Assembly: GCA_041389725.1 (NCBI GenBank)
Contig: JAWKRG010000004.1
Location: 1 to 64,000, forward strand
DNA length: 64,000 bases
From: Polyangiaceae bacterium
GTDB taxonomy: Bacteria > Myxococcota_A > Polyangia > Polyangiales > Polyangiaceae
Direction of reading: 5' to 3'
Part shown: piece by piece, positions 9,009-16,978 of the stretch
How positions within the stretch are numbered: the first letter of the stretch is position 1
How the letters are laid out: the number at the start of each line of letters is the position of its first letter
The notes under the pieces: model-generated
What the model was told of the DNA's origin: nothing
Seen by the model: only the letters and a program-made list of their open reading frames with translations
Database searches by the model: none
Program-made: the position numbers and the translations under genes

Positions 9009-10199
9009 TCAGCCGCTGGCGCCGAGGGCGACGCTCTCCGTCACCTCCAGGCCATACCCGTGGATCCCAGCGATTTTTCGCGGATTGTTGGTGAGCAAGC
9101 GCAGGCGCCGAACCCCGAGCTCCCTGAGCACCTGAGCACCCAAACCATACTCACGCAACGTACCACCGTGCGCTCGCTCCATCGGCTTGCCTGCTGCCAC
9201 CGGCGAGCTCTTCAGCTTGGCGGAAAGCGCGCGCAGCTCCACGCTGATGTCGCCGCGCGGAGGCAGGTACACCACCACACCGCGGCCTTCCTTCTCGATG
9301 TGGCCAATCGCTTCTTCGAGATTGCGACGACCCTCGCTGACGGTGGAGCTGAAGGTGTCTGCCAAGGTTGAGCCGGCGTGCATGCGGCACAGCACGGACT
9401 CCTCGGTGCGCACCTCTCCTCGCACCAAAGCCAGCAGCTGGCGATCGTCGACTTGGCTGACGTAGACGATGGCTCGCCAGCTCGTGCCGGTCTGGTCGAG
9501 CACGATCTCCGACTCGTAAGCTCGCTCGATCAGCTTCTCGGTCTGCAGCCGATAGCAGATCATGTCCGCGATGGTGACGATCTCCAGCTGATGCTCGCGC
9601 GCGAAGGACTCCAGGTCCGGCATGCGAGCCATGGTGCCGTCGTCGTTCATGATCTCGCAGATCACGCCGGCGGGGGTGAGTCCGGCCAGCCGCGCCAGAT
9701 CCACGGAGCCCTCGGTCTGGCCCGCGCGCACCAGCACGCCGCCGCGGCACGCGCGCAGCGGAAACACGTGACCCGGCGTGACCAAGTCGCTGGGTTTGGC
9801 GTCCTTGGCGATGGCCACTCGAACCGTGTGCGCGCGATCCGCTGCACTGATGCCCGTGGTCACGCCTTCGCGCGCTTCCACGCTCACGGTGAAGGCGGTG
9901 CCCAAGGGCGGACCGGAGCGACCCGGTGCATGCATCATCGGCAGCTCGAGACGCTCGACCTGGGATTCAGTCATCGTGAGGCAGATCAGCCCGCGCCCCC
10001 ACTTCGCCATGAAGTTGATGGCTTCGGCAGTGACGCACTCCGCAGCCATCGTCAGATCGCCTTCGTTCTCGCGATCCTCGTCGTCGACGAGGATCACCAT
10101 CTTCCCCGCACGAATCTGGGCGATTGCGTGCCGCACACGCGCCAAGGGCTCGGGATCGATGTCCAGTTGCTGGGGCGGGACGCTGGGTGCGCTAGCCAT
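9009..10199 (-). CDS. ribBA: 3,4-dihydroxy-2-butanone 4-phosphate synthase with a degenerate GTP cyclohydrolase II domain
   Basis: A 396-residue RibBA-type fusion. The N-terminal DHBP synthase domain (~20-215) is intact: DDEDRENEGDLTMAAE, GVTTGISAADRAHT and TPGHVFPLRA. It makes the four-carbon unit for RibH from ribulose 5-phosphate. The C-terminal GTP cyclohydrolase II-like domain keeps the scaffold (EEAIGHIEKEGRGVVVYL, YGLGAQVLRELGVRRLRLLTNNPRK). It lacks the zinc cysteines: the loop reads RMHAGSTLADTFSSTVSEG where three Cys are expected, and RQEGRGIGL is replaced by PPRGDISVE. It therefore probably works only as a DHBP synthase. Its start overlaps the ribE stop by 8 bases. Confidence 0.93.
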   Translation of the reverse strand: MASAPSVPPQQLDIDPEPLARVRHAIAQIRAGKMVILVDDEDRENEGDLTMAAECVTAEAINFMAKWGRGLICLTMTESQVERLELPMMHAPGRSGPPLGTAFTVSVEAREGVTTGISAADRAHTVRVAIAKDAKPSDLVTPGHVFPLRACRGGVLVRAGQTEGSVDLARLAGLTPAGVICEIMNDDGTMARMPDLESFAREHQLEIVTIADMICYRLQTEKLIERAYESEIVLDQTGTSWRAIVYVSQVDDRQLLALVRGEVRTEESVLCRMHAGSTLADTFSSTVSEGRRNLEEAIGHIEKEGRGVVVYLPPRGDISVELRALSAKLKSSPVAAGKPMERAHGGTLREYGLGAQVLRELGVRRLRLLTNNPRKIAGIHGYGLEVTESVALGASG

Positions 10200-10854
10200 T
10201 TTCCTCCGGGGACATCAGCCCCGCGCGCACCAGGGCATCCGCCAGGCGCGCATCGCGGGCAGGCGCGCCGCCGACGCGTGAAAGATAGTGGACGACGTAG
10301 CGCGCCAAGACGTCGACTTCCAGATTGAGCTCGCTGCCCGTTCGCAGCGCGCTGAAGTTGGTGACGGTGCGCGTATGCGGGATAAGCGCGATGTCGAAAT
10401 CACTCTCGCGTGCCGCGTTGATCGTCAGTGACACGCCGTCGAGGGTCACCGAGCCTTTGGGCGCCAGGTAGGGCATCAGCTCCGCAGGTGGCGCCACGCG
10501 CACGACCCATGCCTCACCCGCGTTGGTGATGCTCTTCACGCTCGCGATGCCGTCCACATGCCCGCTGACCCAGTGGCCACCGAGCCGATCTCCCACCGCC
10601 AGGGCACGCTCCAGATTCACGGCGCTGCCGACCGTGCAGCGACCCAACGTGGTCTTCTCCACGGTCTCCCGCGACACGTCCGCGGCGAAGCCGGGTTCGA
10701 GCACGTCGATCACCGTCAGGCACACTCCCGAAACGGCGATGCTCTCGCCCAGGGCCAGAGAACCCAGGTCCACCTCGATGGCGATGCGGTAGCCAGGTCC
10801 GCGCGCTTCACGCGCGCGCAAGATCCCGGTCTTCTCCACCAAACCCGTGAACAT
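10192..10854 (-). CDS. ribE: Riboflavin synthase, alpha chain
   Basis: A 220-residue riboflavin synthase, which dismutates two 6,7-dimethyl-8-ribityllumazines to riboflavin. The characteristic N-terminus MFTGLVEKTG fixes the start at ATG 10854, although the frame stays open much further upstream. The two lumazine-binding repeats are visible, each with an SGVCLTV-like or DGVSLTI-like motif (SIAVSGVCLTV; KGSVTLDGVSLTIN), and HWVSGHVDG sits between them. It is the first gene of the minus-strand riboflavin cluster. No ribD is present in the window and no FMN riboswitch fits in the short upstream stretch. Confidence 0.95.
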   Translation of the reverse strand: MFTGLVEKTGILRAREARGPGYRIAIEVDLGSLALGESIAVSGVCLTVIDVLEPGFAADVSRETVEKTTLGRCTVGSAVNLERALAVGDRLGGHWVSGHVDGIASVKSITNAGEAWVVRVAPPAELMPYLAPKGSVTLDGVSLTINAARESDFDIALIPHTRTVTNFSALRTGSELNLEVDVLARYVVHYLSRVGGAPARDARLADALVRAGLMSPEENG

Positions 10855-10920
10855 GCGTGGGAACCCCATAGCACGAGAGCGCGCTTGCCGACCGGCCCCA
10901 ATCCCTGCGACGCTGTGCGC

Positions 10921-11457
10921 GTGGCGCGAAGCAGGCTGACGTGGGCCACGATGGGAGCAGCAGCGCTGGCGTGCGGTCCCAGCGTTTCGTCGATTTACGA
11001 GGGGAACATCCGTTTCGAGCACTGCTATCGCCTCGATTTGGACCCCAACATCGCGTCCACGCACCGCGAAGCGTGTTGGCGTGAGTGGACGGGCCGCTAC
11101 ACCTACGGTCAGACGCGTGACCGCCTCGACTACGCGCGCCGCCGCATCGCGCAGCTGGCCTCGGGCGACACCTCGCGCCCAGCTCTGAACTTGACTCCGG
11201 CCGCCACGGCTGAGCCCGCGACAACGGCCGCTCCCGCACCGGTTGACGCCCGCAAGCCACCCCCGCCCATGGAAGCCCCGCCGGCCGCCCCGACCGAGGC
11301 CGGCGCACCCGCTCCCGGGTCGGGCTGCATCCGCGATTGTGCCGAGATCCTCGATGCTTGCAGCAGGGAATGCCCCAACCGGAACGATGCGGGACCCGCG
11401 CCATGCGAACCTTGTGCCGGGGACTACCGCAGCTGCATGAAGCGTTGTTTCGAATGA
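10921..11457 (+). CDS. Hypothetical Cys-rich-tail lipoprotein
   Basis: A 178-residue predicted lipoprotein starting at GTG 10921. The signal peptide MARSRLTWATMGAAALAC ends in a lipobox (ALAC-G). The next ~60 residues hold Cys and Trp (EHCYRLDLDPNIAST, EACWREWTGRYTYGQTRDRLDYAR). A Pro/Ala/Thr-rich linker follows, then a C-terminal module with seven cysteines (GCIRDCAEILDACSRECP ... CEPCAGDYRSCMKRC) that may be disulphide-linked. The family is not recognised. The start is divergent from ribE with 66 bases between them. ATG 10951 would be too late to leave a usable signal peptide. Confidence 0.72.
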   Translation: MARSRLTWATMGAAALACGPSVSSIYEGNIRFEHCYRLDLDPNIASTHREACWREWTGRYTYGQTRDRLDYARRRIAQLASGDTSRPALNLTPAATAEPATTAAPAPVDARKPPPPMEAPPAAPTEAGAPAPGSGCIRDCAEILDACSRECPNRNDAGPAPCEPCAGDYRSCMKRCFE

Positions 11458-11505
11458 GTCGGGAAGTTGACGCCTGACGAAAAGCGGAGCTAACGCTAGC
11501 CACAC

Positions 11506-12726
11506 ATGACGCTGACCCACCCCATGATCGCGCCCGGCAGCTCGGCCCTCGCGACCCCGCTGCCCCGCGTGCTGCGTCCCCAACGAGCCGTGCCCTCGGA
11601 TGCGGTGCGGCCGACCCGAGCGGAGATCAATCTGGCGGCCCTGCGCCACAATCTCCGCGTGCTGCAGCGGGTGGCAGGCGGCGCCGAGGTCTGCTGCGTG
11701 CTCAAGGCGGACGGATACGGTCATGGCTCGAAGGCCGTGGCCCGCACCTTGGAGCGAGCCGGCGCGACGCGCATGTGCGTGGCGCTGCTGGAGGAAGGCA
11801 TCGAGCTGCGGCAGGCAGGGATCCGCAAGCCCATCCTGGTCATGGGCGGGCACTACGGGCGCGCCTGGGGTGAACTGCTGCGCCATGACCTCACGCCCGT
11901 CGTTCATGACGTGGGCCAGGTCGCTCAGCTAGCCGAAGAAGTTCGCTACAGCGGCGCCGGATCTGTCGGCGTGCATCTGAAGATCGACACCGGAATGGCG
12001 CGCCTCGGCGTGATGCCCGAAGAGATGCCAGCCGTGGCCGAGGCCTTTCACCGCCACCCGGAGGTTCGCCTCGAGGGCGTGATGACGCACTTCGCGTGTG
12101 CGGACTCCGACGACGTCGAAAGCGTCGATGGGCAGATGGACAGCTTCGATCGCGCCTGCCAGGCCTTGCTCGATCGCGGCGTGAACATCCCGCTGCGTCA
12201 TGCCGCGAACAGCGCCGCCACCCTGCGCTGTCCTCGCGCGCGCCTCGACGCCGTCCGACCGGGCATCGCTCTCTTTGGCGTGACTCCCGACGCCAGTTGG
12301 CTTCCCGAGCTGCGTCCGGTGATGCGCGTGTCGAGTGAGATCGTGGCGCTCCGGCAAATCCAGCCCGGCATGAGCGTTGGCTACGGCGCCACCTGGCGCG
12401 CCAGCCGCCCCAGCCGCATCGCAACGCTGCCCATGGGCTACGCCGACGGCCTGGCGCGAGGCCTTTCGAACAAGGGTTCGGTGCTGGTCCGCGGCAAGCG
12501 TGCGCCGATCGTCGGCGTCGTCAGCATGGACATGACGATGGTCGACGTGACGGATATCGACGGCGCCAACGTCGGCGACGAGTGCGTCGTTCTGGGATCG
12601 CAAAAGGGTCCCTTGGGCGAGGAGCACATTGGTGCCGCCGAGATCGCCGAACAGCTCGGCACCATCCCCTGGGAAGTGCTGACCGCCGTTTCGCGCCGCG
12701 TCCCCCGCTTCTACCGCGAACCCTGA
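11506..12726 (+). CDS. alr: Alanine racemase
   Basis: A 406-residue PLP-dependent alanine racemase that supplies D-alanine for peptidoglycan. The PLP lysine is in CVLKADGYGHG, the substrate-side tyrosine in VGYGATWRAS, and other family blocks are KIDTGMARLG, GVMTHFACAD, ARLDAVRPGIALFG and LPMGYADGLARGL. The first ~35 residues (Pro/Ala-rich) are an extra extension before RAEINLAALRHNLRVL. ATG 11524 is a possible alternative start. The catalytic residues look complete. It is followed by a convergent pterin dehydratase gene. Confidence 0.96.
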   Translation: MTLTHPMIAPGSSALATPLPRVLRPQRAVPSDAVRPTRAEINLAALRHNLRVLQRVAGGAEVCCVLKADGYGHGSKAVARTLERAGATRMCVALLEEGIELRQAGIRKPILVMGGHYGRAWGELLRHDLTPVVHDVGQVAQLAEEVRYSGAGSVGVHLKIDTGMARLGVMPEEMPAVAEAFHRHPEVRLEGVMTHFACADSDDVESVDGQMDSFDRACQALLDRGVNIPLRHAANSAATLRCPRARLDAVRPGIALFGVTPDASWLPELRPVMRVSSEIVALRQIQPGMSVGYGATWRASRPSRIATLPMGYADGLARGLSNKGSVLVRGKRAPIVGVVSMDMTMVDVTDIDGANVGDECVVLGSQKGPLGEEHIGAAEIAEQLGTIPWEVLTAVSRRVPRFYREP

Positions 12727-12763
12727 GTTCGTTTTTGGTTTGGGTTGGGTCTAGTCCCACGGC

Positions 12764-12781
12764 GACGCGGCGAACCGCGTC
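12764..12781. terminator. Perfect stem-loop between convergent genes
   Basis: GACGCGG, loop CGAA, CCGCGTC forms a perfect 7-bp stem with a tetraloop, 37 bases after the alr stop and 48 bases before the end of the convergent pterin dehydratase gene. No T-tract follows on either strand, so a rho-independent mechanism is not demonstrated. A role as a transcript-end hairpin is inferred from position. Confidence 0.4.
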
Positions 12782-12829
12782 CCGCAGCCCGCGTCATTGC
12801 AGCCCTGCACGTCAATCCTGCGCCGCGCG

Positions 12830-13162
12830 TCACTCCAGCAGTGCATCCACCTTCGCGGCGCAGATGAAGTCGTTTTCCGTCAATCCGCCCGCGGCGTGCG
12901 TGGTGTAGCGCACCTCGCACGCACCCCAGCTCACGACCAGATCCGGATGGTGGTCCTCGCGGTGCGCGATCCAAGCGACGGCGTTGACGAACTCCATGGT
13001 GTGATGGAAGTCCTGAAAGCTGAAGCGCCGCAGGATGACGCCACCCGCTTCGCCTAGCGACCACGCCGGCACGCTCGCCAACAGACGTTCGATTCCTTCC
13101 GCATCGAGGGGCGGGACGCCGCCTTCACAGGGCACACAGCGTTTGGTCCGCAAGTCGGTCAT
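12830..13162 (-). CDS. Pterin-4a-carbinolamine dehydratase-like protein
   Basis: A 110-residue protein of the 4a-hydroxytetrahydrobiopterin dehydratase family. The hallmark HREDHHPDLVVSWG region with its His-His-Pro-Asp and the C-terminal THAAGGLTENDFICAAKVD block are present, and the length matches. Known members recycle the oxidised pterin cofactor of aromatic amino-acid hydroxylases and can act as transcriptional coactivators. No hydroxylase gene is in the window. ATG 13162 overlaps the stop of the upstream exonuclease gene (ATGA), indicating translational coupling. Confidence 0.93.
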   Translation of the reverse strand: MTDLRTKRCVPCEGGVPPLDAEGIERLLASVPAWSLGEAGGVILRRFSFQDFHHTMEFVNAVAWIAHREDHHPDLVVSWGACEVRYTTHAAGGLTENDFICAAKVDALLE

Positions 13163-13908
13163 GATCGCTCCTCGGTCTCGGCTCGAGAGGCCTGACCCGG
13201 GGCCGTGAACAAGAGTCGCTCCTCGTTCATGCTGCGCGTGACGGGCAGCAGGCGCGGGTCAGCTTTGATGAACTCCACGAAGCCCCGCATCGCCTGCTGA
13301 TACGCATCCGTCGAGAGTTCGCCGCGCAGCAGCTGTACCCGCAGAAACACCGCGGCGGTTTGCGCCACGTCGCACAAGCAGTAGTCGCGGACCTCGCCCA
13401 AGCGCCCGGCGTGCACCAAAGGACCGACGTCCTTGCCATCCACGCCCACCTTGCCGGGCATGCCGCAGAGCTTCGCCAGGATGTCGAGCTTGCAGGGCTT
13501 CGCCGCGCCGAAGTCGGCCATGAAGTCCATCAGGTCGAAGTGCCCCTCCGGCGTGAAGCGATAGCGCACGTCCCGCGAGCGATAGTAGTGGCGCAACGTC
13601 ACGCCATGACGCAAACAGCGCGCGGCAATCACGGGCAGGTCGAAGCCGCGGCCGTTGAAGGTCACCAGGTCCGGCCGGTAGCGGTCGAGGTAGCGGGCGA
13701 ACTCCACCAGCATGCTGGCCTCGTCTTCACCTTCACCGATGACGCCGAGACGTTGGACCCGGTACTGGTCATCGAACAGCAGACAGCCGATCACCACCAC
13801 CCGATGATGCGGAGGTGCCGGTAGACGCTCGGTCTCGGCGGACTCGGAGATGGGCAGCTCCGGGTCGAGAACGGTCTCGATGTCGAGGACCAGGTACTGG
13901 CGAGCCAT
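13159..13908 (-). CDS. PolB-like 3'-5' exonuclease (DEDDy type)
   Basis: A 249-residue stand-alone 3'-5' exonuclease resembling the proofreading domain of family B polymerases. Exo I is LDIETVLDPELP (Asp/Glu), Exo II is VTFNGRGFDLPVI (Asp) and Exo III is in GEVRDYCLCDVAQTAAVF (Tyr...Asp). A conserved HFDLMDFMADFGAAKPCKLD segment of this subfamily is also present. No polymerase domain is attached. It probably takes part in DNA repair or RNA/DNA processing. It is coupled to the pterin dehydratase by a 4-base overlap, an odd functional pairing. Confidence 0.87.
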   Translation of the reverse strand: MARQYLVLDIETVLDPELPISESAETERLPAPPHHRVVVIGCLLFDDQYRVQRLGVIGEGEDEASMLVEFARYLDRYRPDLVTFNGRGFDLPVIAARCLRHGVTLRHYYRSRDVRYRFTPEGHFDLMDFMADFGAAKPCKLDILAKLCGMPGKVGVDGKDVGPLVHAGRLGEVRDYCLCDVAQTAAVFLRVQLLRGELSTDAYQQAMRGFVEFIKADPRLLPVTRSMNEERLLFTAPGQASRAETEERS

Positions 13909-14132
13909 GGCTCGGACCTGCGGCGGGGCGGCGCCGCGGGCAAGGCCCGAATGCCCGTTTCGACGCCATCGCCGGGGGAAAGCCTCGAAATCTCTCTATT
14001 TTCAAACACTTGACACACTTGGCTGCTCGTGGTCACGTGAGGGTAGAGTCCGCGCCCGGTGGTCGGGCCCGACTCGCAGGTTTTTTTCGTGACGTCGCGT
14101 GCGCCCCGCAGGCGACCTCCTTCTCTTCCTCA

Positions 14133-16568
14133 ATGGCCAGAAATACTCTCGTCATCAATTGTGATCTGCGTGAAACCCGAGTTGCTCTGATTGAAGACGG
14201 CGTCATCGCCGAGCTGCACATAGAGCGAGCCGCTTCGCGCTCGACGGTTGGCAACATCGTTCTGGGTCGGGTCAGCCGCGTGCTGCCCGGCATGCAAGCC
14301 GCGTTCATCGACGTCGGCATGGACCGGGCCGCGTTTCTTCACGTCGAAGATCTGATCAAACCCGCTGACTTCGAAACCTACTTGGCCGGTAGCCCCCGAG
14401 GCGACGACGACGAGCCAAGCGGTCGTGGCGAAGGCGGCAGGCGCCAGCGGCTGCCTCGACCTGACTTGATCGACGACGATGACGACGACGACGACGACGA
14501 CGTCAACGGTGACGCGGACGATCGCGATCTCGACGACGGTGACGCGGATGACGACGACGACGATGGGGACGACGCGGCGAATGGAAGCGGCGCGGACGAG
14601 GAGCTCAACGGCGACGCCGCGGCGGCGGGCGGGTCCGAAGACGATGACGATGAGGACGACGAAGACATCGTCATCAACGGTGCGGACAGCGAAGACCTCG
14701 ACGACGACGAGGACCTGAGCGGCGCGGACGCCGAAGACCTCGACGAAGACGAGGACGAGGACGAAGAAGACGAAGACGCCGATGGCGGCGAGGACGACGA
14801 CGAGGAGGATCCCGAGGACGAGTCCGAGGCGGTCGCAGCCTCCGCCGCGGAAGAGGACGCCGAGGACGACGAGCCTTCGGGGGAGCTTCTGAGCACCACC
14901 GACACGGCGGACAGCGGGTGGGAACCTGCACCCGCCGTCAGCGACGCTGCGAGCCAAGATGTAGCGGTCGCAGCTGCCGACGCGCCCCCAGTCGACGCTT
15001 GGGAAGACGAGAGTTCCACCGCGGAAGGCAACGGCGCCGCTACGGGCGATGACGGCGCCGCAGCGGCGGACGACGGCGCTGGAGCAAGCCGTGTCAGCGA
15101 AGACAACCGCGGACGACGGCGACGGCGGCGACGACGACGCACCAACCGCAAGGACGGTGAGGGTGCGGTCGCAGCGGCTCCGGCTCCGGCTCCAGTCGCG
15201 GAAAGGCCGGGTCGTTCCCGCAGGGCGGGACGCAGCGGCGGTGAACGGCGTGAGCGTGGCGGCGATCGACGCGACCGCGGCGGCGACCGACGTGAGCGCC
15301 GCGGCAGCAACGGCAAGAACGGCAAGAACGGCAAGAAGAGCACATCGCGCGTGTCACGCTCGGTGCCCATCACCGAGGTGGTGAAAGAGGGCGATCAGGT
15401 CGTCGTCCAGATCACCAAGGAGCCGATCGGCACCAAGGGCGCCCGCGTCTCCAGTCACGTGTCCCTGCCGGGGCGCTACGCCGTCTATCTGCCCACGGTC
15501 GAGCACGTTGGTATCTCCAAGCGCATCGGCGGCGGACGTGAGCGCTCGCGCCTTCGCGAAGTCATCGACTCCCTCAAGCCGGCCATGGGCGGCCTGATCG
15601 TGCGCACCGTGGCCGAAGGGCTGACCAAGAAGCAGCTCAAGGCCGACGTGGGCTACTTGATGAAGCTGTGGGCCGACATCGCCACGAAGAAGAAGGAGGC
15701 CAGAGCACCGGCCATCCTCTATTCGGAACTCGACATCGTGCTCAAGACCGCCCGCGATCTGTTCACGGACGAGATTGAGACCATCGTCATCGACGACAAG
15801 GATCAGTACGTGCGACTGGTCCGCTTCGTGGAGATGTTCCTTCCCGGTCGGGTGAAGGACATCCACCTGTACCAAGGACAGGAGCCCATCTTCGACGCCT
15901 ACGGGATCGAGGACGAAATCGGCCGGGCGCTCAGCCGCAAGGTCCCGCTGCCGAGCGGCGGCTACCTGGTCATCGATCAGGCCGAGGCGCTGGCCGCCAT
16001 CGACGTGAACACGGGCCGGTTCATCGGCAAGGGCAGCAAAGACCTGGAAGAGACCGCGCTCAAGACCAACCTGGAGGCCGTCGAGGAGATCGCCTACCAG
16101 CTGCGTTTCCGAAACATCGGCGGCTTGGTGATCCTGGACCTCATCGACATGGAGGTGTCCAGCAATCGCGACAAGGTGTTCCGCTCCCTGGAGCAACGTC
16201 TGGCGAAGGACAAGGCCAAGACGACGATCAATCGCATCAGTGAACTCGGCTTGATCGAGATGACGCGCAAGCGGACTCGCGAGAGCTTGAGCCGCACGAT
16301 GAACGAGCCCTGTTTCTACTGCGACGGAACGGGCCAGATTCAGTCGCGACAGACCATCGCCTACGAAATCTTGCGGCAGATCCGCCGCGAGCGCGCGTCA
16401 CTGGCGGGCTACAGCGTCATCGTGAATGCTCACCCTGCCATCGTGGACTTGCTGCAAACCGAAGAGCGCGAAGCGGTTCAAGAGGCGGAACGCCGCTACA
16501 TGCGGCGCATCGAGCTCGTGCCGCGCACCGAGTATCACATCGAGCAGTTCGATCTGCAGGGAAAGTGA
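14133..16568 (+). CDS. Ribonuclease E/G with a very long acidic and arginine-rich insert
   Basis: An 811-residue RNase E/G family endoribonuclease. The start is set at ATG 14133 (MARNTLVINCD), because the longer upstream frame is non-homologous. The S1 domain opens at residues ~40-85 (GNIVLGRVSRVLPGMQAAFIDVG) and resumes at ~412 (EVVKEGDQVVVQI). About 300 residues are inserted between: an Asp/Glu tract (~112-270, with ten Asp in a row), an Ala/Ser-rich part, then Arg-rich segments with RGG-like repeats (~325-400). The catalytic block AIDVNTGRFIGKG ... VILDLIDMEV (~621-672) keeps its acidic residues, and CFYC (~728) is the zinc link. A PilZ gene follows one base later. Confidence 0.95.
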   Translation: MARNTLVINCDLRETRVALIEDGVIAELHIERAASRSTVGNIVLGRVSRVLPGMQAAFIDVGMDRAAFLHVEDLIKPADFETYLAGSPRGDDDEPSGRGEGGRRQRLPRPDLIDDDDDDDDDDVNGDADDRDLDDGDADDDDDDGDDAANGSGADEELNGDAAAAGGSEDDDDEDDEDIVINGADSEDLDDDEDLSGADAEDLDEDEDEDEEDEDADGGEDDDEEDPEDESEAVAASAAEEDAEDDEPSGELLSTTDTADSGWEPAPAVSDAASQDVAVAAADAPPVDAWEDESSTAEGNGAATGDDGAAAADDGAGASRVSEDNRGRRRRRRRRRTNRKDGEGAVAAAPAPAPVAERPGRSRRAGRSGGERRERGGDRRDRGGDRRERRGSNGKNGKNGKKSTSRVSRSVPITEVVKEGDQVVVQITKEPIGTKGARVSSHVSLPGRYAVYLPTVEHVGISKRIGGGRERSRLREVIDSLKPAMGGLIVRTVAEGLTKKQLKADVGYLMKLWADIATKKKEARAPAILYSELDIVLKTARDLFTDEIETIVIDDKDQYVRLVRFVEMFLPGRVKDIHLYQGQEPIFDAYGIEDEIGRALSRKVPLPSGGYLVIDQAEALAAIDVNTGRFIGKGSKDLEETALKTNLEAVEEIAYQLRFRNIGGLVILDLIDMEVSSNRDKVFRSLEQRLAKDKAKTTINRISELGLIEMTRKRTRESLSRTMNEPCFYCDGTGQIQSRQTIAYEILRQIRRERASLAGYSVIVNAHPAIVDLLQTEEREAVQEAERRYMRRIELVPRTEYHIEQFDLQGK
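14470..14505 (+). repeat. GAC/GAT trinucleotide tract inside the RNase gene
   Basis: A run of GAC codons (with occasional GAT) encodes an uninterrupted stretch of Asp near residues 112-124 of the RNase E/G. Similar shorter GAC/GAG tracts recur to about 14850. Such tracts can change length by slippage in steps of three bases, which would keep the frame. Confidence 0.85.
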
Positions 16569-16569
16569 G

Positions 16570-16884
16570 ATGAAGACGGAGCGCCAGCACGAACGAGTGA
16601 CGATCAACAAGGAGTTCGATTCCTTCGATCAGTTCATTCAGGAGTACGTCACCAACATCTCGCGGACTGGCGCGTTCATCAAGACGGACAGCCCCTTGCC
16701 CGTGGGCACCGAGGTGAACCTGCGCTTCTCGGTGATCATGGATGACATCGAGACCATCGAGGGCATCGGCGAGGTCGTGCGCGTGGAAACCAACCCGCCC
16801 GGCATGGGCGTCGTCTTCCTCAAGCTCTCGGGGTACTCCGAAAAGCTGATCCAGAAGCTGCTCACGCAGCACGGAAAGACCTGA
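16570..16884 (+). CDS. PilZ domain protein (probable c-di-GMP receptor)
   Basis: A 104-residue single PilZ domain. It carries both c-di-GMP contact motifs: RQHER at residues 5-9 (RxxxR) and NISRTGAF (N-x-S-x-x-G) about 30 residues later. The small, stand-alone form resembles the PilZ-like proteins common in Myxococcus. The start is ATG 16570, one base after the RNase stop, so the two genes are almost certainly co-transcribed. The motifs suggest genuine c-di-GMP binding. The output is unknown, with motility or exopolysaccharide control the usual roles. Confidence 0.9.
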   Translation: MKTERQHERVTINKEFDSFDQFIQEYVTNISRTGAFIKTDSPLPVGTEVNLRFSVIMDDIETIEGIGEVVRVETNPPGMGVVFLKLSGYSEKLIQKLLTQHGKT

Positions 16885-16978
16885 TCGGGCCTCGACCCCC
16901 TTGGCGTCGGAGGCGCGCCGTCCTGGATGGACCCTTGCCGTGGCGGCCACGGCGACGACGGTGCTATCCTTCGTGGCG

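Noticed and set aside
10855..10920. FMN riboswitch ahead of ribE
   Set aside because: Only 66 bases separate ribE from a divergent start and no RFN-type conserved blocks are visible.
11463..11500. TTGACG as a promoter for alr
   Set aside because: No acceptable -10 at suitable spacing.
10855..11907. N-terminal extension of the riboflavin synthase frame (351 extra codons)
   Set aside because: The family begins at MFTGLVEKTG; the extension overlaps alr and a lipoprotein gene and has no homologous features.
14010..14038. TTGACA with a -10-like hexamer as a sigma-70 promoter for the RNase gene
   Set aside because: The -35 is perfect but the hexamer at 17-bp spacing (TCACGT) is poor; not enough to call.
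13815..14132. Upstream extension of the RNase E/G frame
   Set aside because: It overlaps the exonuclease start on the other strand; family homology starts at MARNTLVINCD.
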